Positions 1-9,570 of a stretch of 64,000 nucleotides of DNA are shown here, piece after piece (within the stretch, counting starts at the first letter, position 1; each line of letters opens with the position of its first letter). Location: assembly GCA_965200115.1 (NCBI GenBank), contig OZ241336.1, positions 1,674,001 through 1,738,000 of the forward strand, in the 5' to 3' direction. Below the pieces are notes generated by a model. That model saw only the letters and a program-made list of their open reading frames with translations, did not search any database and was not told where the DNA came from. Position numbers and translations under genes: made by a program. Source of the DNA: JAPOUP01 sp026708635 (GTDB lineage: Bacteria > Pseudomonadota > Alphaproteobacteria > Rhodobacterales > Rhodobacteraceae).

Positions 1-682
1 CGACGACACCGATGTCGCTTGCGGCAGCCCCGGTGTAGATCACATCAATCCCACGATCATACAATCCTGCCGCCACTTCACGGCCCTTGACCGGATCCTC
101 GAATGACTGAACGAATGCGTGGGTCACTGTGGCCTCAGGCTTGACCGCCCTAGCGGCCATCGTCATCGCGTTGACGTCGGCCCAGACATACGGCAGCGGC
201 ACACCAGCGATCAGGCCAAGATGGCCCGTCTCACTCACCGTCGCACCGAACGTGCCAGCCAGGTAGGCATTTTCCTGCGTTGCGTACCCGACGATCCGGG
301 CATTCGCGAGGGGCGGATCCAGGGGGGCGGCCACCACGACGACAAACCGGGTCTCGGGGTATTCGGCCGCCAAATTCTGAACCGCGGCGCCCATGGCAAA
401 GAATGTCGTCACGATGATGTCCGTTCCACGGCGGGCCAGGGCATGCAGGGTGTTTTCGAATGTGGCTGGATCCAACGCCTCGATAAAGCGCGTCTCGACC
501 CCGAAGGCCGCCTCGGCTTGCTCCAGACCGTCAATCAAACCATCGATCGGGCCCCGATCACCTGCCTTTTGCGTGGCAACAAGCACGACGCTTCGATCTT
601 CGGCGAATGCCATGGGTGCACCAAGCGCCACCAACATGAAACCGATCGCCTGCAACAGGATCCGGCTATGCTTCCTGACCAT
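1..682 (-). CDS. BMP-family ABC transporter substrate-binding protein (partial, C-terminus off the window)
   Basis: This gene runs off the left edge, so only the first ~227 residues are visible. The start is the ATG at 682, with an AAGGAG Shine-Dalgarno at 691-696. The protein begins with a short basic stretch and a hydrophobic segment ending in APMAFAED, a typical Sec signal peptide. The mature part continues with VVLVATQKAGDRGPIDG, then GTDIIVTTFFAMGAAVQ and ETRFVVV. This pattern fits the BMP/PnrA family of periplasmic lipoprotein-like receptors, which bind nucleosides or related solutes and feed an ABC importer. The importer's ATPase and permeases would lie to the left if present. Family is fairly certain; substrate is unknown. 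Confidence 0.8.
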   Translation of the reverse strand, partial: MVRKHSRILLQAIGFMLVALGAPMAFAEDRSVVLVATQKAGDRGPIDGLIDGLEQAEAAFGVETRFIEALDPATFENTLHALARRGTDIIVTTFFAMGAAVQNLAAEYPETRFVVVVAAPLDPPLANARIVGYATQENAYLAGTFGATVSETGHLGLIAGVPLPYVWADVNAMTMAARAVKPEATVTHAFVQSFEDPVKGREVAAGLYDRGIDVIYTGAAASDIGVV

Positions 683-975
683 TTCCCGATCTCCTTCTGA
701 CCATTACCGGGGCTTTTCCACCATAACGGATTTCCCATGGCGCCACAATGAGTCCGTCCAAAACCGGCGCTCCCGCGGCGACACCGGTCCGACCCCGACA
801 CTGGATAGCGGAAACCCGCCGGGGTTCCGGCGGTGGATCGGGCAGGCCTGCGACCGAACGGTGTCCGATAGCGGGGAAAATGGGCGAACCAGCGCGTGAA
901 AACCCCCGGGCCGAAGACAAATCAACCATCAGACGTTGCCGCCGGTCTGAAGGATGGCACCGAGGATACCGCTTT

Positions 976-1052
976 TGGTCGGAGTGGCGAGATTCGAACT
1001 CACGACCCCTGCCTCCCGAAGACAGTGCTCTACCAGGCTGAGCTACACTCCG
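976..1052 (-). tRNA. tRNA-Pro(CGG)
   Basis: A 77-nt cloverleaf on the minus strand with the CCA end encoded (plus-strand TGG at 976-978). The acceptor stem is CGGAGTG/CACTCCG with A73. The D arm is GCTC/GAGC, the anticodon stem CTGTC/GGCAG encloses the loop TTCGGGA (anticodon CGG), and the T arm is GTGAG-TTCGAAT-CTCGC. The C1-G72 pair and A73 match bacterial tRNA-Pro. It decodes CCG. Confidence 0.95.
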
Positions 1053-1097
1053 ACCGCAAATGCCACATTAGTAGGGCGTGTAACGCTGCGCAAGGAG

Positions 1098-2063
1098 TCA
1101 GTCGTTACGCCGCGGTCTACGCAGGAAATGCCCGACCCTAGGCACGGTTCCGCTCTCATAGCGGGTCCGCGTCTGAAGCACGGGAGTGTGGCGCGACGTT
1201 CCACCTATGCTCTCGCGCACGACGATGTACAGTCCACTCGCGATCACGACGCTGGCGCCGGCCCAGGTGAAGGTGTCAACCCGCTCGCCAAAGAAAAGAA
1301 ACCCGTATGCGGCGGCCCAGATCAGTTGGGAGTATTGCATCGGCGCGACGACGGCGGCGGTGCCCATCCGAAAGGCACCAATCATGCAGAGCCCGGCGGC
1401 GAAAGCCAGCAGCGATACGACGCCAAGCAGGCCGAGGTGTTCGACCGGCATTGGCCGGTAGACAAACGGAAGCATAAATCCCATGACCGCGAAATTGGCG
1501 ATCATCGGATAAAGCATCAGTACCACGCTGCGCTCCTCCTTACCGATCTTTCGAATCACGACCGATGCGGTGGCCCCACCGGTAGCGGCGACGAGCGCAG
1601 CTAAATGACCGAACTCAATCGGCGACGAGCCGGGACGCAAAACAATGAGTACGCCTACGAAACCGGCCAGAACCGCGATCCAGCGGTGTATGCCGACCTT
1701 CTCGTTGAGAATCGGAATCGAAATAACCGTAATTAGCAGGGGGGAAGCGAATAGGACAGCATATACCTGTGCGAGCGGAAGGACCGAAAATGCGTAAAAT
1801 GCCGAGAATCCGGTTATCACCGCGGCACCGGTTCGAAGTGCGGTCCACCAGGGATGTATCGGTCGAAGGTGACCCGAGACCGGATCCCGCATCAGCATGA
1901 GAGTAGCCAGCGGAAAGCTGAGCAGGACGCTGAAAAAGATGATCTGGACCGGAGAGTAGGATCCGCCGAGAAGCTTGACCACGACATCATGTGTCGCAAA
2001 CAGTCCAAACGCCAAAATCGCCAGTGACACTGCCTTCAGGTTCGAAAGAGCCTGTGTGGTCAT
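1098..2063 (-). CDS. DMT-superfamily (EamA) transporter
   Basis: A 321-residue membrane protein of the drug/metabolite transporter superfamily. It has about ten hydrophobic segments arranged as two EamA repeats. The first starts near residue 10 (AILAFGLFATHDVVVKLLGG) and the second near residue 150 (AALVAATGGATASVVIRKIG). The ATG at 2063 has an AAGGA Shine-Dalgarno about 9 bases upstream. The C-terminal ~30 residues are polar and probably cytoplasmic. Such proteins usually export amino acids or other metabolites, but the substrate cannot be read from sequence. It stands alone on the minus strand between leuB and tRNA-Pro. Confidence 0.85.
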   Translation of the reverse strand: MTTQALSNLKAVSLAILAFGLFATHDVVVKLLGGSYSPVQIIFFSVLLSFPLATLMLMRDPVSGHLRPIHPWWTALRTGAAVITGFSAFYAFSVLPLAQVYAVLFASPLLITVISIPILNEKVGIHRWIAVLAGFVGVLIVLRPGSSPIEFGHLAALVAATGGATASVVIRKIGKEERSVVLMLYPMIANFAVMGFMLPFVYRPMPVEHLGLLGVVSLLAFAAGLCMIGAFRMGTAAVVAPMQYSQLIWAAAYGFLFFGERVDTFTWAGASVVIASGLYIVVRESIGGTSRHTPVLQTRTRYESGTVPRVGHFLRRPRRND

Positions 2064-2287
2064 GGAATCGCTTCCTTATGCTTTGCCCAGTAAATGCATT
2101 GGCTCGACATAAAGGCAATGCGCGTGCGAAGTTGACCGGTTCGGTAACCCAAACTCACCCGCTCAACGGCTCGGCACGGCGTCAATGCCGCGAAAGGTCA
2201 TGGGCTAACCGGAGATCGTACGTGTGTGGTAGGCAGGTGGCGCCTCCATTCACGACATTCAAATATACCCGGGTTAGACTTCTTAAG

Positions 2288-2308
2288 CCGGTTTCTAAAC
2301 GGAACCGG
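2288..2308 (-). terminator. stem-loop downstream of leuB (possible terminator)
   Basis: An 8-bp stem (CCGGTTTC / GGAACCGG, one G-T wobble) with a 5-nt loop lies about 30 bases past the leuB stop codon. No U-rich tail follows on the minus strand, so it may be a weak terminator or a 3' mRNA-stabilising hairpin. Confidence 0.4.
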
Positions 2309-2339
2309 AGCTTCACCTGGCGCAGCCTTATGATCAGGG

Positions 2340-3452
2340 CTACCGTGTCGATGTTCTGTCAAGCGCGGCCAGAATCGCGTTGCCCATATCGGATGTCGAA
2401 ACGGGTTTGCTGCCTGTTTCCCCGATCAGGTCAGCTGTGCGCAGGCCCTCCGAAAGCACATCCGCAATGGCGGCCTCCAGCCGGTTCGCCTCCCCACCCG
2501 CGTCAAAACTGTATCGAAGCGCCATCGCGAAGCTAAGGATGCAGGCGATCGGATTGGCCTTGCCTTCGCCCGCGATGTCCGGGGCCGCGCCATGCACGGG
2601 TTCATACATCGCCCTGGGTGCGCCATTCTCCATCGGTGCCCCGAGACTGGCTGACGGCAGCATTCCAATTGAGCCGGTCAGCATCGCGGCAAGATCAGAC
2701 AGTAGGTCACCGAACAGATTGTCGGTCACGATTACGTCGAACTGCTTCGGCCATCGGGTTAGCTGCATGGCTCCTGCGTCTGCATACATGTGCGAAAGTT
2801 CGACGTCATGATATTCGTCCGCATGGATCTCGGTGACCACATCGCGCCAGAGAATTCCGGATTCCATCACGTTGGCCTTCTCCATGGAACATACCTTTTT
2901 GCCGCGCCGTCGCGCGAGGTCGAAGGCGGTCCGCGCCACGCGGGCGATCTCGCTTTCGGTGTAGCGCTGGGTGTTAATTCCAACCCGCTCGTTGCCTTCC
3001 CTGTGAATACCGCGGGGCTCGCCGAAATACACTCCGCCGGTCAGCTCTCTTACGATCATGATATCGAGCCCCGAGACCACGTTTTTCTTGAGCGAGGAGA
3101 AGTCGGCCAAGGCGTCAAAACATTGTGCGGGACGTAGGTTCGAGAACAGATCCATTTCCTTACGAAGGCGCAGAAGCCCGCGCTCGGGTTTAAGGCTGAA
3201 GTCAAGCCCGTCGTATTCCGGCCCACCGACCGCGCCAAGAAAAACGGCGTCCGCCGCGCGGGCTTTCGCCATGGTATCGTCATGCAAGGGAACGCCATGT
3301 ACCCTGTAACAGGCACCACCGACGAGATCCTCGCTGACATCGAACGCCAGTTCGGTTCGGGAACTGAACCAGTCCACGATGCGGCGAACCTCGGCCATGA
3401 CCTCGGGGCCGATCCCGTCGCCTGGAAGAAAAAGGAGCGAATACTTTCCCAT
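2340..3452 (-). CDS. leuB: 3-isopropylmalate dehydrogenase
   Basis: This cytoplasmic enzyme oxidises and decarboxylates 3-isopropylmalate to 2-oxoisocaproate with NAD+, the third step of leucine synthesis. At 370 residues it has the usual length. Visible family hallmarks are the N-terminal LPGDGIGPEV, the substrate-binding RELTGGVYFGEP near residue 135, the aspartate-rich DNLFGDLLSDLAA, and the nucleotide-site GSIGMLPSASLG followed by YEPVHGAAPDIAG. It is the last gene of the minus-strand set leuC-leuD-leuB, about 210 bp behind leuD. The ATG at 3452 starts the conserved N-terminus directly. Confidence 0.97.
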   Translation of the reverse strand: MGKYSLLFLPGDGIGPEVMAEVRRIVDWFSSRTELAFDVSEDLVGGACYRVHGVPLHDDTMAKARAADAVFLGAVGGPEYDGLDFSLKPERGLLRLRKEMDLFSNLRPAQCFDALADFSSLKKNVVSGLDIMIVRELTGGVYFGEPRGIHREGNERVGINTQRYTESEIARVARTAFDLARRRGKKVCSMEKANVMESGILWRDVVTEIHADEYHDVELSHMYADAGAMQLTRWPKQFDVIVTDNLFGDLLSDLAAMLTGSIGMLPSASLGAPMENGAPRAMYEPVHGAAPDIAGEGKANPIACILSFAMALRYSFDAGGEANRLEAAIADVLSEGLRTADLIGETGSKPVSTSDMGNAILAALDRTSTR

Positions 3453-3660
3453 GGTGCCTAAATCCTCATTGTGTAGATGTCAGGAGTGGGCCATCGCCTT
3501 CCCCAAGGGGCCGGCTCCGGCGAACGGATGGCTTCGGGTGTCGCCCGGCGGCAATCGCGGGGACTGGTTCCGGCAATGTGGTCAATTATGTTGGCCCGCG
3601 CTTCTCCAATGCAATGTCGGCATACGGATCCGGGACTTTCAGGGGGCGGCGAAGCCTTGG

Positions 3661-4266
3661 CTATGCCCAGGGACGGCGCATTTTCGCCGCCGCTTCGAAA
3701 TCGGCGATCCTTGCTGAATGCTCCATTGTCAGGTCGATGTCGTCGAGCCCGTCCATCAGGCATTTTTTTCTGAATGGATCCATTTCGAACGAAATCACCT
3801 CACCGTCCGAAGTTGTTATCGTCTGCGTCCCAAGGTCTACCGAGATCCGGGCGTTCTCTCCCCTTTGAGCGTCCTTCATGAGGACATCCACCTGTTCCTG
3901 CGGCAGCGGGATCGGCAGGATGCCGTTCTTGAAGCAGTTGTTGAAAAAAATGTCAGCGAAGCTGGGCGCTATGATGCATCGGATGCCAAAATCCTTTAGC
4001 GCCCACGGCGCATGCTCGCGACTCGATCCGCATCCAAAGTTCTCCCCCGCAACCAGAATCGCGGCATTTCGGTAGGCCGTCTGGTTCAGTATGAAGCCAG
4101 CTATCTCCTTTCCCTTCCGATCATAACGCATTTCATCGAAAAGGTTTGTACCAAGGCCCGACCGTTTGATCGTCTTCAGAAACTGCTTCGGTATGATCAT
4201 GTCAGTGTCGACATTGACCATTGGCAGGGGTGCCGCGACACCGGTTAGGGTGGTGAAACTATCCAT
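3661..4266 (-). CDS. leuD: 3-isopropylmalate dehydratase small subunit
   Basis: LeuD is the swivelling domain of isopropylmalate isomerase, which with LeuC converts 2-isopropylmalate to 3-isopropylmalate. The 201 residues match family length. The N-terminal PLPMVNVDTDMIIPKQFLK and the active-site loop FGCGSSREHAPWALKDFG (residues ~78-95) are clear. The start ATG at 4266 has a GGAG site about 9 bases upstream. It sits 49 bp after leuC on the same strand and is probably co-transcribed with it. Confidence 0.97.
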   Translation of the reverse strand: MDSFTTLTGVAAPLPMVNVDTDMIIPKQFLKTIKRSGLGTNLFDEMRYDRKGKEIAGFILNQTAYRNAAILVAGENFGCGSSREHAPWALKDFGIRCIIAPSFADIFFNNCFKNGILPIPLPQEQVDVLMKDAQRGENARISVDLGTQTITTSDGEVISFEMDPFRKKCLMDGLDDIDLTMEHSARIADFEAAAKMRRPWA

Positions 4267-4315
4267 GGTTTCCGCTCCAGACTGACTTTCGGGCCGGGTA
4301 TCTGGTTTCGCCCGG

Positions 4316-5719
4316 CTACAGCATTTCTCTAACGTCTGTCAGACGTCCGGTGACTGCCGCCGCCGCAGCCATCGCCGGAGATACCAGATGCGTTCGCCCC
4401 CTGTAACCCTGACGTCCCTCGAAATTGCGGTTTGAGGTTGAAACGCACCGCTCTCCGGGTGCGAGCTGATCCGGATTCATCGCCAGGCACATGGAACAGC
4501 CAGCCAGCCGCCATTCGAATCCGGCTTCCCGAAATATCTCCGCCAGCCCCTCCCGCTCGGCCTGTGCCCGAACCAGACCGGATCCCGGCACCACCATTGC
4601 CCTAAGTCCGCTCCTGACCCTCTTTCCCCGCAATATTTTCGCGGCCGCCCGCAGATCCTCGATCCTGCCGTTAGTGCAGGAACCGATGAACACGGTGTCG
4701 ATCGCAATCTCGGTCAGGGGCGTACCCGGGGTGAGGCCCATGTATTCAAGTGAGCGTTTCGCCGCCGCGACTTTGCCCCCTTCAAACTCATCCGGACTCG
4801 GTACGGTTCCTGTTATGGGCAGAACGTCCTCCGGGCTGGTGCCCCAGGTTACGACAGGCGCTATATCATCGCCGCGGATCGTCACTGTCCTGTCGAAATC
4901 GGCGTTTTCGTCGGAATGAAGCGTCCGCCAGTATGCCAATGCCGCTTCCCACGCCGCTCCCTTCGGAGCATGTGGGCGGCCCTTGACGTATTCAAAGGTC
5001 GTATCGTCGGGAGCGATAAGGCCCGCCCGCGCTCCGCCCTCGATCGCCATGTTGCAGACGGTCATCCGGCCTTCCATGGAAAGCCCGCGGATCGCATCGC
5101 CGCAGTACTCGATCACATGTCCGGTGCCGCCCGCCGTGCCTGTCGCGCCAATTACGGAAAGCGTAAGGTCCTTGGCCGTCACGCCCGGGCGAAGACCGCC
5201 GGTAATCTCGACCTTCATGTTTTTGGATTTTTTCTGGATCAGCGTCTGGGTTGCCAGAACGTGCTCGACTTCCGATGTGCCAATTCCGTGTGCCAGCGCC
5301 CCAAAGGCGCCATGCGTTGCGGTATGGCTGTCTCCGCAGACGACTGTCATGCCCGGCAGGGTCCAGCCCTGTTCCGGACCCACAATGTGCACGATGCCCT
5401 GACGCACGTCATCCACCGGATAGTAGTGGATGCCGAATTCGCGTGCGTTCCTATCGAGCTCCTCCACCTGAACGCGGCTTTCCTCGTTCATTCCTCCGGA
5501 TAGACGGTCCGCCGTTGTGGGCACGTTGTGATCGGGAACGGCGATGGTCCTTTCCGGCGCGCGCACCTTTCGTCCGGCGATTCTCAGTCCCTCGAACGCC
5601 TGTGGACTGGTGACTTCATGTACGAGATGACGGTCGATGTAGAGAAGACAGGTTCCATCCTCCGCTTGATTTACCAGATGGTCGTCCCAAATCTTGTCGT
5701 AAAGTGTTCTGGGTGACAT
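4316..5719 (-). CDS. leuC: 3-isopropylmalate dehydratase large subunit
   Basis: The catalytic aconitase-fold subunit of isopropylmalate isomerase, 467 residues. The [4Fe-4S] cysteines are recognisable in FIGSCTNGRIEDL (near residue 347) and in the pair GCSMC (near 408-411). VVCGDSHTATHGAFGALA near residue 130 is the substrate loop of the family. The ATG at 5719 is preceded by AAGGGAG, a strong ribosome-binding site. It is the first gene of the leuC-leuD-leuB group. I see no leader peptide or attenuator in the ~400 bp upstream. Confidence 0.97.
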   Translation of the reverse strand: MSPRTLYDKIWDDHLVNQAEDGTCLLYIDRHLVHEVTSPQAFEGLRIAGRKVRAPERTIAVPDHNVPTTADRLSGGMNEESRVQVEELDRNAREFGIHYYPVDDVRQGIVHIVGPEQGWTLPGMTVVCGDSHTATHGAFGALAHGIGTSEVEHVLATQTLIQKKSKNMKVEITGGLRPGVTAKDLTLSVIGATGTAGGTGHVIEYCGDAIRGLSMEGRMTVCNMAIEGGARAGLIAPDDTTFEYVKGRPHAPKGAAWEAALAYWRTLHSDENADFDRTVTIRGDDIAPVVTWGTSPEDVLPITGTVPSPDEFEGGKVAAAKRSLEYMGLTPGTPLTEIAIDTVFIGSCTNGRIEDLRAAAKILRGKRVRSGLRAMVVPGSGLVRAQAEREGLAEIFREAGFEWRLAGCSMCLAMNPDQLAPGERCVSTSNRNFEGRQGYRGRTHLVSPAMAAAAAVTGRLTDVREML

Positions 5720-6133
5720 ACGGACTCTCCCTTATGGATCCATGCACCTTGGGCAGGCAGTCAACTCTAGGCGATCCCGGATCTTGGCGACCCCGGATTT
5801 TAGCTACCGCGGGCCGGACAGATCGATCCCTGTCGCGAATATTGCGTTCGGATAATGGACGGCGACACGCAAGGCAACGGCTACCGGCTCGCGATCGATG
5901 ACTCCGCCCCGGTAATCGCGTCCCATGCCGCGCCTGGCTCGTGACGTTCTGCCAAAATGACCGCCGCCCGTGCCGGCGAATGCCGCTTCCCCTGGATTTT
6001 GAAGACAAACCGTTCCCATAATGTCATTCGACCGGGTTCGCCGTCAGGATTTTTGGAATGGCGTTTTGCGTCGGCACGACGCAACCGACGCTTCCCGTGT
6101 CGTCCCGTCGATCGGTTCCGTCATGCGGGGTCG
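5720..6133. other. intergenic region between divergent leuC and rsfS
   Basis: About 410 bp with no convincing gene. Open frames here lack ribosome-binding sites and family features. It must hold the leuC promoter (minus strand) and ends at the rsfS promoter. Confidence 0.5.
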
Positions 6134-6162
6134 TTGAGATTTCGCGGCAATGGTGTTATATC
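6134..6162 (+). promoter_or_regulatory. sigma-70-type promoter for rsfS-rlmH
   Basis: TTGAGA (6134-6139) and TATATC (6157-6162) are separated by exactly 17 bp, close to the consensus. The element lies 60-90 bp upstream of the possible rsfS starts, with no competing gene between. Confidence 0.6.
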
Positions 6163-6251
6163 ATGGAAACGGGCTCTCTCGGGTCCGACCGGAAAGGCAA
6201 CGAAGCAAAGGAGGAATAGCCCTGTCTCAATGTGCGGCTACGGTCAGGGAA

Positions 6252-6653
6252 ATGACCGTGACGGATGCGGATTCAGGTTCGAAATCGGCATCTCATCCAG
6301 AGCCTGTTCCAGGCCACGCGCTTCTGGAGCGCATTCTGTCCTCTCTTGATGACAGCAAAGCTGAAAATGTTGTATCCATAGGATTGTCGGGCAAATCGGA
6401 GATCGCGGACTATATGGTGATCGCCTCAGGTAAGTCGACGCGGCAGGTTACTTCGATCGCGGACAGACTTACCGAGCGGCTCAAGCGGGAACTCGGTCGA
6501 CTCTGCAGGATTGAGGGAAAGCACACAGGCGACTGGATATTGATCGACGCCGATGATGTGATTGTCCATATATTCCGACCCGAAGTGCGCGAGTTCTATC
6601 AACTCGAGAAGATGTGGATGAGTCCGGACATGGCGTTTACGGCCAGGATCTGA
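6252..6653 (+). CDS. rsfS: ribosome silencing factor RsfS
   Basis: RsfS binds ribosomal protein L14 and blocks joining of the subunits when nutrients are short. The family core is visible: LLERILSSLDDSKAENVV, GLSGKSEIADYMVIASGKST, and near the end GDWILIDADDVIVHIFRPEVREFYQLEKMW. From the ATG at 6252 it has 133 residues. That ATG has only a weak, very close purine run. A strong AAAGGAGGA at 6207-6215 sits seven bases before an in-frame CTG at 6222, so translation may start there and add ten residues. It is followed 18 bp later by rlmH, the usual partner. Confidence 0.93.
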   Translation: MTVTDADSGSKSASHPEPVPGHALLERILSSLDDSKAENVVSIGLSGKSEIADYMVIASGKSTRQVTSIADRLTERLKRELGRLCRIEGKHTGDWILIDADDVIVHIFRPEVREFYQLEKMWMSPDMAFTARI

Positions 6654-6671
6654 TCGGTTCCGGTAAGGCCT

Positions 6672-7142
6672 GTGCGTCTGCACGTATGTTCGGTGGGGCG
6701 ACTGCGCGTCGGGCCTGAACGGGAACTGACCGATGATTATCTCGCCCGTGCCGAGCGGACAGGCCGCTCCGTGGGCTTCGGGCGTTTCACGCTTAATGAA
6801 ATCGGGAACGCAAGAGGCATTGGTCGATCCGCGGAGGCAACGCTATTGAGGCGTGCGGTTCCTGACGGAGCCAGAGTGGTTGCGCTGGACGAGCGGGGCG
6901 CTGCCCTTACCTCACCCGAATTCGCCCGTCAGCTGGGCGAATGGCGCGACGATGGTGTCAGGAACGTGGCGTTTCTGATTGGCGGCGCGGATGGGCTGGA
7001 TCCCGATCTCCGGGACGGTGCCCATACCCAATTGGCGTTTGGACGAATGGTCTGGCCACATAAACTTGTGCGCCTGATGCTGGCCGAACAGCTCTACCGG
7101 GCTGCCTCCATTCTCGCCGGGACACCCTACCATCGGGATTAG
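6672..7142 (+). CDS. rlmH: 23S rRNA pseudouridine-1915 N3-methyltransferase
   Basis: RlmH is a SPOUT-class methyltransferase that modifies pseudouridine 1915 in helix 69 of 23S rRNA. The 156-residue length is typical. The knot region shows VALDERGAALTSPEFA, FLIGGADGLDP and the C-terminal ending LVRLMLAEQLYRAASILAG-TPYHRD, diagnostic of the family. It lies directly behind rsfS and is probably co-transcribed with it. Confidence 0.96.
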   Translation: MRLHVCSVGRLRVGPERELTDDYLARAERTGRSVGFGRFTLNEIGNARGIGRSAEATLLRRAVPDGARVVALDERGAALTSPEFARQLGEWRDDGVRNVAFLIGGADGLDPDLRDGAHTQLAFGRMVWPHKLVRLMLAEQLYRAASILAGTPYHRD

Positions 7143-7626
7143 GTGGCGAAAGTTCGTAGAGGTCCGTTTCGGCGATGCCCTTGCGTTCGGCGCGTCAAGC
7201 CCCCGATTTTCATGGCCATGGCTGGATGGTTCGCGGTCCCGGATGAGTGTCTCGGCATCCATCAGGCGGGCCATGAAGCGGATCTTGAACGCATGGAGCG
7301 CCACGAATGGCGGAGAGGAGCGGAACTCGCGGACCGGATCGCGATGTCCACGGAACCCATGGCATCTCCGCGCTTACTGTGAAAGGTGATCGTGGGGCTA
7401 CCGTCATGCGGGAAATCGTTCCATTCCCGACAGGGCCCCGATCGCATGGCACGCCATCACAGGCCGTATTCGATCCGGATATGGCCGGGATATATTTTCC
7501 GACGGCCCATACGCCGGGCGAAGGGACTGGACATCCGGATAGGGAGTCGGAAATGAAACCGCGTGGTTCAGTTCAGGCGCGATGTCGGCTAGGGAAAATT
7601 CGATGGATCATCAGCGGAGTTCGGTG
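7143..7626. other. intergenic region rlmH-gpmI
   Basis: About 480 bp. Short open frames exist on both strands but none has a ribosome-binding site plus recognisable protein character. The gpmI promoter is expected here; no clear -35/-10 pair was found. Confidence 0.45.
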
Positions 7627-9141
7627 ATGGTGAAACCTGTGGTTCTTTGCATTCTGGATGGGTGGGGCTGCCGTGAAAACCCCAACGCCAACGCTCCGAA
7701 ACTGGCGGAAACGCCAAATTTCGACCGGCTTCTGGAAACATGCCCGCATGGTCTGCTTACAACACACGGTCCGGATGTTGGCCTGCCGCGCGGTCAAATG
7801 GGAAACTCCGAGGTCGGGCATACGAACATCGGCGCCGGACGCGTGGTTGCGATGACTCTCGGACGGATCGACCTGAGCATTGAGGACGGATCGTTTTTCC
7901 TGAATCCCGCCATTCTTGACTTTGCCGACCGGGTGACCGCCGCTCGTGGTGCCGCGCACCTGATGGGGCTCACATCCCCAGGTGGCGTGCACTCACATCA
8001 GGACCACATGGTCGCGGCCGCGAAGCTGCTGGCTGAACGGGACGTACCGGTCCGGGTCCATGTGATTACCGATGGTCGGGACGTTTCGCCGGTTTCCGCG
8101 CGCGGGCAGGTGGCGCGGTTCGTATCGGAACTTCCCGAATGCGCCCTGATAGCCAGTGTGTGCGGCCGTTATTTCGCCATGGACAGGGACTGCCGTTGGG
8201 ATAGGACAGCCAAAGCTTTCGAGGCAATGGTTCACGGGGTTGGCGAGACCGCTTCCCGCGCCGACACGGCGATCTCGGCAGGCTATGCGCGGGGAGAGTC
8301 AGATGAGTTCCTGACGCCGACGGTCATTGGGAGGCATGATGGGATCCGGGACGGAGACGGTGTCTTCTTCCTGAACTTCCGGGCCGACCGCGCGCGCCAG
8401 CTGCTGCGGGCCATTGGAGATCCCGGTTTTTCCGAGTTTGACGTCAGCCGGCGGCCGCGGCTATCGGCGTTGCTTGGCATGGTCGACTATTCCGACGCCC
8501 ACTCGGCATATATGACCGCGGCATACCCTAAGGGAAAGATCGTCAACACGCTTGGATCGTGGGTTGCCAAACATGGCCTCAGGCAGTTTCGGCTCGCGGA
8601 AACAGAAAAATATCCTCATGTCACGTTCTTTCTCAACGGCGGCAGGGAGGCGCCGGAGGAGAGGGAGGACCGCCACATGGCCCTGTCACCAAGGGTCGCG
8701 ACCTACGACCTGAAACCGGAAATGAGCGCGGCTGAAGTCAGTGAAAGCCTTGTCGCGGCGATCGGGGCCGACTACGATCTGATCGTGGTGAATTTCGCCA
8801 ATCCTGACATGGTCGGCCATACCGGCGATCTTGACGCCGCCATCAAGGCCTGTGAGGCAGTCGATAGGGGACTTGGCCGCGCCCTTCAAGCACTGGATTC
8901 CGCAAATGGGGCAATGATCGTAACGGCGGACCATGGCAATTGCGAGACAATGGTGGATCCCGAAACGGGGGACCCGCATACGGCGCATACCATCAATCCG
9001 GTCGATATCGTTATTGTCGGCGGGCCGGAATCCGCGACGGTGCGTGACGGGCGTCTGGCAGATCTTGCCCCGACGGTGCTTGATCTGATGGGTCTGGAGG
9101 TACCGCCGGAAATGACGGGCAAGAATCTGCTGGTGAGATGA
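7627..9141 (+). CDS. gpmI: 2,3-bisphosphoglycerate-independent phosphoglycerate mutase
   Basis: The enzyme interconverts 3- and 2-phosphoglycerate in glycolysis using two Mn2+ ions and a phosphoserine intermediate. The protein is about 504 residues from the ATG at 7627, which has GGAG about nine bases upstream. The frame is open further upstream but the family N-terminus VKPVVLCILDGWG begins here. The nucleophile region is GQMGNSEVGHTNIGAGR (serine near residue 61). Other metal-ligand regions are ITDGRDVSP, NFRADRARQL, FANPDMVGHTGD and VTADHGNCETM. It ends with GKNLL near the C-terminus. Confidence 0.97.
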   Translation: MVKPVVLCILDGWGCRENPNANAPKLAETPNFDRLLETCPHGLLTTHGPDVGLPRGQMGNSEVGHTNIGAGRVVAMTLGRIDLSIEDGSFFLNPAILDFADRVTAARGAAHLMGLTSPGGVHSHQDHMVAAAKLLAERDVPVRVHVITDGRDVSPVSARGQVARFVSELPECALIASVCGRYFAMDRDCRWDRTAKAFEAMVHGVGETASRADTAISAGYARGESDEFLTPTVIGRHDGIRDGDGVFFLNFRADRARQLLRAIGDPGFSEFDVSRRPRLSALLGMVDYSDAHSAYMTAAYPKGKIVNTLGSWVAKHGLRQFRLAETEKYPHVTFFLNGGREAPEEREDRHMALSPRVATYDLKPEMSAAEVSESLVAAIGADYDLIVVNFANPDMVGHTGDLDAAIKACEAVDRGLGRALQALDSANGAMIVTADHGNCETMVDPETGDPHTAHTINPVDIVIVGGPESATVRDGRLADLAPTVLDLMGLEVPPEMTGKNLLVR

Positions 9142-9570
9142 CGCCCCCCGCTATACATGCCGGGCTCCGTCTGGATCCGGCGCTGGCCACGCCGACCCGT
9201 GGCAAGCAATTCCCCCGACACGGTGCGGGTCATCATCGAAGCGAGTCCGATGATGGCGTTTGAGGCGCCACGGCACCGTTCGACACCATAGTTCAGGATG
9301 ACCGATAAGGCCCGAGGGGCGCTTCGCGGATTCCTCCGGGCGGAGTCTTTTCCCTCCGATCAATCGGTGCGTTATGGGATCTTACGGGAGGACGAACCGG
9401 GACCTTATGACGGCGCCAATGCCCGTCGGATGGCCATTTTCCGTTTCCGTCGCCGAAAAAGGCATCTAGCCTTCAGGATTGACGCGATGTGGCGCTGGTT
9501 TTCCGGTGGGCCTGACGCTATCTATCGGTATGCGTCTGAACGCAACACCACTAGAGAAGGATGCTCCCAA
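9142..9570. other. intergenic region gpmI to ABC transporter
   Basis: About 430 bp. The reading frame of the downstream gene stays open back to 9298, but that stretch looks non-coding in character (Arg-rich, no family similarity) and the real start is at 9571. No gene recognised. In many alphaproteobacteria an EnvC-type peptidase gene would sit near this spot; none is seen. Confidence 0.45.

Noticed and set aside
119..700. 193-aa plus-strand ORF at the left edge
   Set aside because: It is antisense to the clear BMP-family gene and has no family character or ribosome-binding site.
5720..6133. Leucine attenuator or T-box upstream of leuC
   Set aside because: No leader ORF rich in Leu codons and no terminator/antiterminator pair was found before the leuC start.
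9298..9570. Longer N-terminus for the NMT1-type receptor
   Set aside because: The signal peptide and a good Shine-Dalgarno place the start at 9571; upstream residues look like translated intergenic DNA.
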